Shown piece by piece: positions 1-9,677 of a stretch of DNA of 64,000 bases. A program made the position numbers and the translations under genes. Where the stretch lies: the NCBI GenBank assembly GCA_029948255.1, contig JALIZF010001920.1, positions 1,178,001-1,242,000 of the forward strand. Reading direction: 5' to 3'. The stretch's first letter is position 1, and every line of letters begins with the position of its first letter. The notes under the pieces were generated by a model. It was not told the origin of the DNA. It did not search any database and worked only from the letters and a program-made list of their open reading frames with translations. The DNA is from Telmatactis stephensoni. Lineage: Eukaryota; Cnidaria; Anthozoa; Actiniaria; Isophelliidae.

Positions 1-3000
1 CGACAGAAAATTTTTTCGTAAACTCAATGTACATTATGTCATCTTTGATGAGGGTCATATGTTAAAAAACATGCAAACACAGAGATATCAAAAACTATTC
101 AACATCAAAGTGAGTGACGTGACATCCTGTGTAGCGTGACACTGTCACACAATCAACGACATGACATCTTACCGTGACACTGTCACGTAACAGATATTGC
201 TTATGTAATATCATACTGGGCCTGTTTACATCAAGGAAGTGTTACTACTCTTGTTTTTTCACTGTGGTCACTAAAAACAAAAGAGTTTTTTAATAATAAG
301 AGGCTTTTAATAACACAACCAATGAATAACGCTGGTATGAGATCTTACCGTGACATTGTCACACAACACAAGCCACCTATGTAACATTACTTTTCTTATT
401 TTGTTCACGTCTTAGGACATAAGGTATCGTTTATACGGAGAGTTCACATCTTATTTAAGTCGCGTCTTAGATAAGACAAGGCTTATTTTCACCCATATGA
501 ATGGCCCTATTATGTTGGTCAAGATTTGTCACGCAGTGCGCATCAAGATAATATAACTTAAGCTCACATTGCTGTCACACATACAAAAAGATCTCGTAGG
601 TCATGAGACATTGGCCTTAGATAATACGAGTCGAGATTGGTCACGCAGTGCACATCAAGATAATATAACTTACAACTCAGTGTCACACATTGCTGTCAGA
701 CACAATATCTCATAGGTCATGAGATATTCATCAATGATCATGCAAACTAGATTAAGATAAGCGTAAGTAAGATAAGATTAAGATAAGCGTGACATGTCAC
801 TCAATTCAATTGTCTCACTAAGACATTGTGTGACAATTCAGTTCAGTTCAGTTCACTAAGACTGATATATTTTGATCTTCAGGCACAGCGTCGTTTGCTT
901 CTCACTGGAACCCCACTTCAAAATGACCTGTTAGAATTAATGTCTTTGCTACACTTTGTTATGCCGCTCATGTTTGCTGGAGTCTCTGAAGAACTGAAAT
1001 CACTCTTTACTAAAGGGGTTAGTAAATATTGGACATAGAACGTTTAACCCATGTGGGATAAATTTTGGACGAAAATAAAGCATGCGCACATTGTTTTATC
1101 TCAAATTGAATCCAGTCAAACAAACATAGCACGTTTAATCCATGTGGGATAATTTGGGACGAACATAGAGTATGCGCACAACATTGTTTTATCTCAACCT
1201 TTCGTTCTCGGTCGCTGACACGAAGGTACGAGATTGTCTGAAACTGAACATAGAATTTTTAATCCATATGGGATAATTTTCGATGAGCATAGAGCATGCG
1301 CACATTGTTTTACCTCAAACTGAATCCAGTCAAACAAGGTTTTTCTCCTCTGAGAAAGCCAAGAATTCAAAGATGTTGATGGTAATCGGGACAATGAAAA
1401 GCAACCTTAGAAAAACCATAGCCTTTCTTAGATAGCCTTTCTTAGACAGCTCTGCTTAGACAATAGGCAGAACGTGACGGCAACGTGTAAGAGGACTCCG
1501 CGCGCGCTGACGAATTATGCTTGAAATGGGCGTTGACGTCGCCATCATCAAGAAACAAGTGATATACGGCGTTCTAACGTCGCGTTGCGTTGTCAAACGT
1601 TCCTGGTTATAGAGACTTGAGCAACGATAGCGACCCAGTTGTTCGCACTGCTTATTCTTCTTCGATCGCACTAAATGATATTTTTATGAAATTCTTTCAG
1701 GGCGAAAATTACGCGAAAGAAAGACTGTATCAAGCTAAGAGTATTATGAAACCTTTTGTACTCAGACGACTTAAAAAAGACGTGAGTAGAGAAGTTCGCT
1801 TTAGAGAGTGTCTAACTACAGTGAATTCATCTAGACCACGAAGATGTGTTCGCTTTATAGGGGGCCCACTCTAAAGTAGTTCACTTTATGACACCTCTTT
1901 AATACAGACAATGTATTTATCTTTTCGGTGTTCGTATTACAGAGGTTTGATTATATTTTTTAAGGTTCTTAATCAGCTTCCCCATAAAACCGAAGAGATT
2001 GTCATGGTAGATTTGACAGACAAACAGCGCGATCTTTACGATAGAGTGTTTATGGAATGTTATGAAGAGTACAAGAATTACAAAGGTAAGGGGTTCAAAT
2101 TTCATTGTGATTCAATGACAACAGTTTAAAAGTAGCTCAAATACTACATCCACCACCACAACCGCCACCACCGTCATCATCACTACCACCAAAAGCCGTA
2201 CCAACACCACTACAACACCACCACTACACCTCCACCACCACTACACCACAACCACAACCACCACTACACCACCATCACCACTACACCACCACTACACTAC
2301 CACCACCACTACCACCAACACCACTAACCATCAACCTCACCTGCCTACCACCACCCACCTACCATAACTACATGCAACACCACTACTACTACACTACCAC
2401 CACTACTACATCAACACCACTACTACTAGACTACCACCACTACTACACCAACACCACTACTACTACACTACAACCACTACTAGACCAACACCACTACTGA
2501 GACCATACACCACTACTACACTACCAAGCACACTACTACTACCACCACTACACCAACACCTACTATACTACCTAACACCACTACTACTACACGACCTACA
2601 ACCCACTACTACGACACTACCACACACTACTACACCAACACCACTACACCACCAACACCACTACAACACCACTACACCACCACCACCACTACACCACCAC
2701 TGCTACACCACCACCAACACCACTACACCACCACCACCACTACACCACCACCGTCATCATCATCATCACCATCAACACCTTCATTATCATTGTGTCTGTT
2801 TCTACCATCATTCATTCACTCAACCATCATCTTCACCTTCCACTGATTGTCAACTACTTTTATTTCATGTTCTAGGTGATACTTATTCCAAAAAGAAAAA
2901 TCTCATGATGCCATTACGCCTGACATCCAATCATCCATTACTACTAAGAAATATTTACAATGACTCAATGCTACACGAAATGGCTGTAAAATACTGTAGG

Positions 3001-5797
3001 GTAAGCGAAAAGATTCCATTTATACTTTTGACAAGGATTATAACTGAGAAAATTTAGTAATACAAACGTATAGTAGCGAGAAAACGAGTTTGGGTTGCGT
3101 GGTTGGGGCAATGTCTGCCCGCTGGAGCATCCTTTGGTCAATTCGCCCCACGAAGTTAATGTTTTAATGGTACACTGATTTTCATGACGATTGAAGCCGC
3201 ACTACCCAACTAGTGCAAACTAAAGGATACGTTGCTAGGAAATGAAGCAGAGACAAGGGCGGATCTAGGATTATCTTTCGGGGTGGGGTGGGGGTTGGGG
3301 AAAATCGTAAAGCCGTTTCAAAAGGGGGCGCGCCTTCCCTGCATCCCATCCATAAATTTTGGGTACGTATAGTGTATGCCAACCGTAAAGGATGAGAAAA
3401 CTGTGAAATACGATATATACAATTAAGGAAAAAAAGCTCTCCGCATATATTTCTTACTATAGAGGCTTTGCACCATCACGTGATGGCAGCCATGACAGGA
3501 GGCAGGAACAATAGAGTCTTTCCCCCTGGGAAACTGAACTCTTTCTCATGTAAACTAGATTAGTCCAGACACTATTGGTCCTACCTCCTGTCATGGCTGC
3601 CATCACGTGATGGCGCAAAGCCTCTATATGTTACAAAGGGCACAAATATGGTATCGCATCTCTTCTTCCTTATGAAAGCATCGAGATACCATGACCTGTA
3701 ACTTTTTTTTTCATTCTAGAACATTTCAAATCGTGGCTCTGAAGTGGATTTGGTTTATGAAGACATGACTGTCATGTCGGATTTTGAACTACATCATCTT
3801 TGTCTTGGTCAATATGTGAGTAAAAATTGAACGTTGCGCTTTTCTAGAAAATCTTGGTTCTTTACTGTGCTTTTGGTGAACAACTCACTTTGCACTTTCC
3901 CAACTCCTCCCCTCCACTCCTCTGTTTTGTCTTCTAATAACAAGACATTTCATTGTCTATTTATTTTTAGAATCTGACGTCATATGCATTAGAACAAGAT
4001 GTTTTGGTCGACTCTGGCAAGTTCAAATACTTGGCTGAAACTCTACCAGACATGAAAGAAAAGGTAAACAAAAATATTGAAGCAAACACGAAACCGCTGA
4101 CCATTTTCTTTTTATCACGGGCACAGGTCGATCGTACTTGCAGATTTCGCTCACCTTCTTTGCAATGCACCGCTGATGAAAGCATAGCATTGCAAGTTAC
4201 CGGCGAGATGTCAGACGCTCACAACTTTCTTGGCCTGTGATAAAATCAGATAAAGTCAGCGGTCACTGCGCTCTGATTGGTTATTTGCGACAGAGTTTGC
4301 ATTGTAGGCTGCGGAATAGATGTTACACGCTGCAACTTGCTTGGCAACGTTGCGAAGTAGATGCTCGTTCAACGTTTTGCAACTTGCAACATTGCATTGC
4401 AAGTAGCAGAGAAGGGTGTTGCACACCTAATCTCTTTTTCAACTTGCAACGCAACGGCATTGCATCGCAAATTGCAAGAAAAATGCACCGTGTAACAGGG
4501 CCTTCGCTCTTCGCGCCACAAGTGCACTTGGTGGGTATTCACAATCCACTGTTAACAACGTGCGCTTCTGCTTACTTGACAGGGTGATCGCGTTCTTCTC
4601 TTCTCGCAGTTTACTTTGGTACTGGATGTAATTGAAGCGTTTTTAAATCACCATAAATACAGATTTTTACGACTGGACGGCGCTACCAAAGTCGAGGAAA
4701 GGTTAGACATTTGATAGTTTCTTCATCTTCGAAAATGAGAATGCGAGCTCTAGTGAGCATGTGTTTCAAAATACACTCGAAGCTCCGCTTACGGACACTC
4801 TTGTAAGCGGACAACTCCACTGAAGGACGCCTTTCCAGAACCCCGTTTGAAGTCACTCCCGCTCAAACACTTTATTTGCATGCTCCTTTTGAGTATCCCA
4901 TGATATCGGCTTACGGGAGCTTTGAATGTATCAAACGGAAAGGATTTCTTTTTTCACAGGCAAAACCTGATTGACAAGTTTAACGGTGAAACTGACATCT
5001 TCATTTTCCTATTGTCTACAAGAGCAGGTAAGTTGAATACAAGCGTTCACTTTGACTCGATTCTCTTCGTAACCCCTGCCGTAATATGACGACTTTTTTG
5101 TTCGCAGGGGGTCTGGGAATCAATTTGACGTCAGCAAATGTCGTCATTCTTAATGATATTGACTTCAACCCTTACAACGATAAGCAAGCTGAGGATCGAT
5201 GTCATCGTGTTGGTCAAACCAGGTAAGACCTGTTTTAATAACAGTTAATCAGGTAAGACCAGATTGAAAACCAGTCCGAAAACCAGGTAAGACAAGTTTG
5301 AGAACCAGTTCGAAAATACAGGTTAGACCAGTTTGAAAACGAGTCCGAAAACAAGGTAAGACCAGTTTGAAACCAGGTTAGACCAGATTGAAAACCAGTT
5401 CGAAAACCAGGTAAGACAAGTTAGAGAACCAGTTCGAAAATCTAGGTTGGACCAGATTGAAAACATGTTCGAAAACGGGTCTTATGGTATTTTGTTAAAT
5501 GTCAAAAACAGCAATCATGTAAGCCGAAAAACAATTGGGGAAGCATACAAAACCAGTTAAGTCTGAAGTTCCTTGCTCCCTTTTTTAACAGAGACGTTCG
5601 TGTGTACAAACTAATATCGAGGAACACAATCGAGGAAGCGATTCTAAAACGAGCACAAAGTAAATTAAAGCTTGAGAAGGATGTTGTCTCGGGTAAAGAC
5701 GAGGGTAAGCATCGAACATTTGTGCTCGAGATTATTCTCTGATTTTTTCTTTTTCTTTTTCTTTTGTTTGTTCCTTCTTTCCTTGCTTCCTTCTTTC

Positions 5798-5828
<31 letters not shown>

Positions 5829-5905
5829 CCTTTCTTGCTTCCTTGCTTCCTACCTTTTCCTACCTTTCTTCTTTCTTTCTTTCTTTCTTTCCTTCTTTCT
5901 TTCCT

Positions 5906-5938
<33 letters not shown>

Positions 5939-5969
5939 CTTTCCTTCTTTCTTTCTTTCTTTCGTTCGT

Positions 5970-6049
<80 letters not shown>

Positions 6050-6364
6050 TCCTTCTTTCTTTCTTTCTTTCTTTCGTTCTTTCTTTCTTTCTCTCTCTCT
6101 TTCTTTCTTTCTTTCTTTCCTTCTTTCTTTCTTTCTTTCTTTTTTCTTTTAGTGTTTGTATTTGTATCATTATAATTACAGTTATTATTGGAAGGAAAAT
6201 CATTTCTTCCAATGTGCTCGCCATCGCTTTTTCCTTTTTACGTCATGTCCAGTTTGCGATATATATTACTTGATAAAAACCTCATTCTTTTTTTCACAGA
6301 AGAATCAGACGCTGATGAATCAGACACTGATGAAGCTATCCTTCTTGGACAGACGTTCAGTTAA
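1..6364 (+). CDS. SMARCAD1: SMARCAD1/Fun30-type SNF2 ATP-dependent chromatin remodeller, C-terminal part (5' end outside window)
   Basis: Twelve coding exons are visible: 1-109 (read from base 2), 883-1017, 1701-1781, 1965-2085, 2876-3000, 3720-3815, 3971-4063, 4583-4701, 4960-5027, 5108-5222, 5592-5704 and 6300-6364. All junctions are GT-AG and phases agree throughout. In order the protein shows helicase motif II as DEGH (FDEGHMLKN), the variant typical of SMARCAD1/Fun30, then [10 protein letters not shown] (motif III), a region ending FVLRRLKKD, and the second RecA lobe with [28 protein letters not shown] (motif V) and [12 protein letters not shown] (motif VI). It ends in an acidic tail, [13 protein letters not shown]. 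The family slides and evicts nucleosomes in the nucleus and supports heterochromatin inheritance and DNA-end resection. N-terminal CUE motifs and the Walker A box would lie upstream of the window. Introns are full of simple repeats and foldback elements. Family identity is very secure; exon ends are by inspection. Confidence 0.94.
110..882. repeat. SMARCAD1 intron rich in TGTCAC motifs with a diverged tandem duplication
   Basis: The intron repeatedly carries GTGACACTGTCAC-like words. A block starting GTCACGCAGTGC followed by ATCAAGATAATATAACTT occurs near 527 and again near 637, a tandem duplication of about 110 bp. No coding sequence is seen. Confidence 0.6.
1037..1337. repeat. Three diverged tandem repeats of about 90-100 bp in a SMARCAD1 intron
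   Basis: The phrase TTTAATCCATGTGGGATAA, followed by a G(A/C)GCATGCGCACATTGTTTTA-like stretch, recurs at about 1043, 1135 and 1259 with substitutions. It is intronic and non-coding. Confidence 0.6.
2140..2790. repeat. Long imperfect ACC/ACT trinucleotide microsatellite
   Basis: Some 650 bp are built almost only of ACC, ACT and ATC triplets. They fill the intron between SMARCAD1 exons 1965-2085 and 2876-3000. It is low-complexity and not coding. Confidence 0.9.
3458..3628. mobile_element. Foldback (MITE-like) element in a SMARCAD1 intron
   Basis: Two arms of about 56 bp form a near-perfect inverted repeat. The left arm begins TATAGAGGCTTTGC and the right arm ends GCAAAGCCTCTATA. Both contain CCATCACGTGATGGCAGCC, itself with an E-box-like palindrome CACGTG. 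The loop is about 60 bp. The superfamily is not recognised. Confidence 0.85.
4064..4582. other. SMARCAD1 intron, TTGCAA-rich, no gene
   Basis: This intron carries many TTGCAAC / GCATTGCAAG words in both orientations between about 4130 and 4500, which suggests a decayed inverted-repeat element. The open frames here look like products of that composition rather than exons. Confidence 0.4.
4772..4930. mobile_element. Short TIR element (MITE-like)
   Basis: The left end TACACTCGAAGCTCC is answered by the right end GGAGCTTTGAATGTA, giving about 15-bp terminal inverted repeats with TA at both ends. This is compatible with a Tc1/mariner-like non-autonomous element. It lies in the intron before SMARCAD1 exon 4960-5027. 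Confidence 0.6.
5218..5470 (+). repeat. Minisatellite built from a 5' splice site
   Basis: Exon 5108-5222 ends AAACCAG followed by donor GTAAGACC. The next 240 bp repeat AAACCAG-GTAAGACC-like units of about 30-35 bp. Donor-like GTAAGAC occurs at 5223 (the real site), 5253, 5287, 5356 and 5411, and GTTAGAC at 5322 and 5377. The repeat unit therefore contains a copy of the exon-intron junction. Confidence 0.85.
5745..6152. repeat. (CTTT)n microsatellite with CTTG and CT sub-blocks
   Basis: About 400 bp of TTTC/CTTT repeats with a (CT)n core near 5907-5935 fill the last SMARCAD1 intron. Every frame is open by composition alone, giving phantom Phe/Leu/Ser-rich or Lys/Glu/Arg-rich ORFs. Confidence 0.97.
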
Positions 6365-6367
6365 ATG

Positions 6368-6373
6368 AATAAA
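6368..6373 (+). terminator. Polyadenylation signal AATAAA of SMARCAD1
   Basis: AATAAA begins four bases after the TAA stop (6362-6364). The 3' UTR would be very short if this signal is used; other A-rich stretches follow. Confidence 0.6.
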
Positions 6374-6414
6374 ATAATTTATATTAGTTATAAACCTGAT
6401 CAATGAACTATTAA

Positions 6415-6640
6415 ACAGAATTAGCCAATCATATTTTGTCTTTTATGTGTCACTAAAATCTGGCCAATCATTTTTCCACAGAGATTAAGCCAATCATCGT
6501 GTGATATATATTTAGTTAAGATCTGGCTTATCTTTTCCCAGACAGATTTAACCAATCATATTGCGTTTTGTATTTAGTCAAAATATAGCCAATCATTTCT
6601 CAAATAGATTTAGCCAATTATATATCGTAAAATTAACTGA
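6415..6640. repeat. About 62-bp tandem repeats carrying CCAAT
   Basis: AGATTTAGCCAATCAT-like units start at about 6418, 6480, 6542 and 6605. They lie between the convergent ends of SMARCAD1 and the minus-strand gene. They look like a satellite; a promoter role is unlikely at this position. Confidence 0.7.
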
Positions 6641-6864
6641 TCCATCCAATTAAAATGATTGTTAGTATAGAATCCGGCTAAAACTGATGTTATATATTTT
6701 AACCAATGAATAATCTTCATGATCAATGAGCCAATCAAATAGCTTGTATTAGAATTATCACATGATTTTTGAAATTAACCAATCACATGTAAGGTAGTAT
6801 ATTCGATTGAAGTTATGAATGCATTTCAAATACTCAAAACACAAAACCCTAACATACAATAGAC

Positions 6865-6887
6865 TTTATTTAAAATGCGTATTTATT
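6865..6887 (-). terminator. Candidate polyadenylation signals for the minus-strand gene
   Basis: TTTATT (AATAAA on the minus strand) occurs at 6865-6870 and 6882-6887. That is about 500 bp beyond the stop codon at 7365-7367, a plausible 3' UTR end for the gene at 7365-8409. Confidence 0.35.
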
Positions 6888-7364
6888 GTTGAGTTAATTA
6901 TATTTTGCTAAACCATTATTTTTTAGTATTTTTATTATTATTATTATTATTATTACTATTATTTGAGTTATCTTATGAAATACAAGTATAGTTTTTCTTA
7001 CTGAGTGCCGACGATGTATATGGAATTGTTTCAAATACTGAAAAGTCGTTCATTTTTGTACTGTATTGTCTTAGCAGAACAGAATTAAAAGTATATGTAT
7101 TTTTACAACTGTTGATTTCATTTTGTAAAAGGGAAGCTATGCATAAAAAATCGTTCGTTTTTGTTCTATTGTCGTAGCAAAAAGGAATAAAAAGTGATAT
7201 GTATTTTTGCAAATTTTGCAACTTGTTCGTTTTGTAAAAGGAGAGCAAAACATATACTCTGCTCGGAAAATTTAAAATCCCCACCCAATTCATGAGCTAC
7301 GAAGTTTTTAGGTAACTAAGGACAATTTTCAAACATTTCGAAAAATTTCTGCATGTTTCGTAAG

Positions 7365-8409
7365 TTAAGGGTCTTCTGATTGGTTTCTTGCGATCCGAGC
7401 ATGCGCACTCATGGTATTCATCACCTGATAGTTCGAGGGACAACATTTTGAAGGTACTCCTTCAGATTTAGCGATATTGTCCCTCGAGGAGCCAAAGCCT
7501 TGATTACTTGTACCTGGAACACTGCTGGCATGACTTGATCCATTATAATCACAGGGACACTCTGGGCCATCCAGGGTACTTTTCTTTGAGGATGTCGATG
7601 GAGGGATGGCAAAATGTGCCTTTGAGAGTCGAGAGTCGTTCGTTGAGTTGGTTGCGTCGGAGAGTCTTCGTCTACGTAATCGTTTAGGTCGATTCTTATT
7701 CAAAGAAACGTTTAATTCTTGCCGTGATGCTGTTAAAAGGCAAGCAAAATGACTTGTAAAAACGCCTATTTTCTGATGATTTTGGACCCGTGAGAAAAGA
7801 AAGTAATAAAATGGGGGAGAAGGGGGAAAGCAGCGGACACTGCTAACTCCATGAACGTCGAGTGAAGCCCTTGCACACAAACACGCGCACGAGGGGATAT
7901 GGTGTAGGGAGAGTTTTTGTGTCCCCACAACAACCTTTTATCGTGAAATCACTGGTATTAACGAAGAAGATTTGTCCCAGAAACATGTCCCTGCTGCGTG
8001 GCCTGCATCATATCCCTATATAGTGTGTACGGACCGTTAAAGTTCTGCGTACGCATCCTTGAAAGGCAAACAGTAAACAAGCTAGAGCAGATTTCGTATG
8101 AGTGTGAAATGGACCGCGCCGTGCCGTGACCGTGTCAGTGCCGTGATGTCTATAAAAACATTCGAAATTCCTGCCGTAACCGTGCCGTGACCGTAGCGGC
8201 GCCGTTTTCACAGTCATACGAAATCTACTCTATATGCTACACGTGTCACGCAGCCTAATCGTCAAGTGAATCACTTACGAAAAGAGTCAAACGAGCTGGA
8301 TCTTTCTTCCTGGTTTTCAGCTTCGTTAATCCAGTGCACAGACTTCATACCATGAAATCCACTTGGTCCTGCTGGTATTGTCGTAATCGCTTGCTGTGAG
8401 ATCGACTTT
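7365..8409 (-). CDS. Two terminal coding exons of an unassigned minus-strand gene (possibly the MYO9 3' end)
   Basis: Exon 8279-8409 (acceptor TTTTCACAG, donor GTAAGT) reads on in phase into terminal exon 7365-7729 (acceptor TTTTAACAG), which ends in a stop. The joined product includes GPSGFHGMKSVHWINEAE, then a basic patch NRPKRLRRRRLSD and a Ser/Thr-rich tail ending NQSEDP. No domain is recognised. If translation starts at the in-exon ATG (MKSVHW) it would be a protein of about 145 residues. Otherwise these are the last exons of a longer gene. The last certain myosin exon (26951-27111) ends in phase 1, which does not fit exon 8279-8409 directly, so at least one exon would be missing. It converges on SMARCAD1. 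That the exons are real is fairly sure; their parent gene is not. Confidence 0.6.
8084..8233. mobile_element. Foldback MITE, family shared with 33124-33268 and 57278-57434
   Basis: The ends AGAGCAGATTTCGTATGA and its inverted partner TCATACGAAATCTACTCT enclose GC-rich text with GCCGTGACCGTG motifs. Two further copies occur in the window, so this is a dispersed non-autonomous family. Confidence 0.85.
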
Positions 8410-8743
8410 CTGTGAAAATAGAATGAAGTTCAACTGAATTAAAAAACTGGACCCGAAAAGAAAGGAAGCGAAAGGAAAACGTCGAGTGAAAAGAGCCAAC
8501 CTCGAACTTTCCATTGGAAGAAATGTATTTCTAACACTAAATTCTATCTTCTTTGCGACATTAGAAAATCCGTTTTTTTAGAGCACGAAGTGGATTTCTT
8601 TGTGATGTGTTCGTGACGTCATCAAATTTTGGTGCGCGCGCGCTTTTCCCGAGCGCTCAAATGGCTTCCCAATCAACCAATCAGAACAAGAGTTTTGAGG
8701 TATTTGAGCCAATCAAAATCTATTATACACCAAGTTTCTGCAC

Positions 8744-9052
8744 ATGGATGAGACACGGGTGAAAAACGCATTGCGCATGCTCGAAAATTCGGCGGGAATT
8801 TGTAGACGCGTTCGTGTTTTCGTTCGTGTTTACAAATAAAAGTACCTTAGATTCAACTGTCGTGTATTATGCGAATTTCTAGTGTATTATTTGACCAGGG
8901 AAAGAGAACAACTAAAGCAATGTTTTAGGAAAAAATAAGCACTAACTTTTCACGAACAGCCTTAACTTTCAAGGTTTACTATAAATCTCCAATTATTTTA
9001 TTTAAAACTTCCGAGTATGCGCAATGCGTTTGTCACCCGTGTCGATGGATGA
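8744..9052. mobile_element. hAT-like MITE with 8-bp target duplication
   Basis: The left end GACACGGGTGAAAAACGCAT follows ATGGATGA, and the right end ATGCGTTTGTCACCCGTGTC is followed one base later by ATGGATGA. TIRs of about 30 bp (with ATTGCGCATGCTCG inside) and an 8-bp duplication are what hAT-superfamily elements leave. There is no transposase inside the roughly 290 bp. Confidence 0.75.
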
Positions 9053-9205
9053 AAATTAGTTGGCTCAGATAGTAGAATTGATTTCATATGAATGACAACA
9101 ATTTTTTCCCGAGAAATGGTTTTTGTTCGTGAGACACCGTAGTTATTCAGTTATTCACTTTAGATTTAGACCAGAAAGCCGATTTTCTTTTCCAATGTGG
9201 TATAA

Positions 9206-9677
9206 TTTCATTTGGTTTTAAGTCAGCTTGTCACAGCGGGACCTGCAGGTAACAGCGTCCCGGGGGGGGGGGGGGGGGGGGGGGTCTTCGGGGTCAAAAC
9301 GCTAGAGATGATCGTCGGAAACCTCCAAAACGTACCCTAAAAAATACCTAAATGCCAAAATTTTCGACCCTAAAAAATACCTAACAGCTCAAAAATACCC
9401 CTAAAAATACTTAAAAGGATTTTAACGGTGTTCTAATAAAAAGGCAGTAAGTAAAAAAAAATCGTCTCGTTTATTTTGTACCCCTAAAAAATACCATCTT
9501 TTCTGAAAAACCTTGGATTTTCTCTGACGACCCCTAAAAAATACCAAATCGGCGATTTCAACCCCTAAAAAATACGACGATCATCCCTAGCACACTAATA
9601 TAGGGAGTACCCCCCCCCCCCGGGATATTTTCATTTGGTTTTAAGTCAGCTTTTCACAGCGGGCCCAGATAACAGCG
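9206..9677. mobile_element. Poly-G/poly-C bounded repeat element flanked by about 55-bp direct repeats
   Basis: A run of more than 20 G follows CCC near 9260 and a run of C precedes GGG near 9610-9622. Between them the phrase ACCCCTAAAAAATACC recurs at least five times. TTTCATTTGGTTTTAAGTCAG through ACAGCGT lies on both sides (about 9206-9260 and 9622-9677) with a few differences. The superfamily is unknown. The internal phrase also appears, inverted, in the 32-bp satellite at 42895-43276. Confidence 0.75.

Noticed and set aside
5672..6273. Several 117-169 codon open frames on both strands, Phe/Leu/Ser- or Lys/Glu/Arg-rich
   Set aside because: They are translations of the (CTTT)n microsatellite and are intronic.
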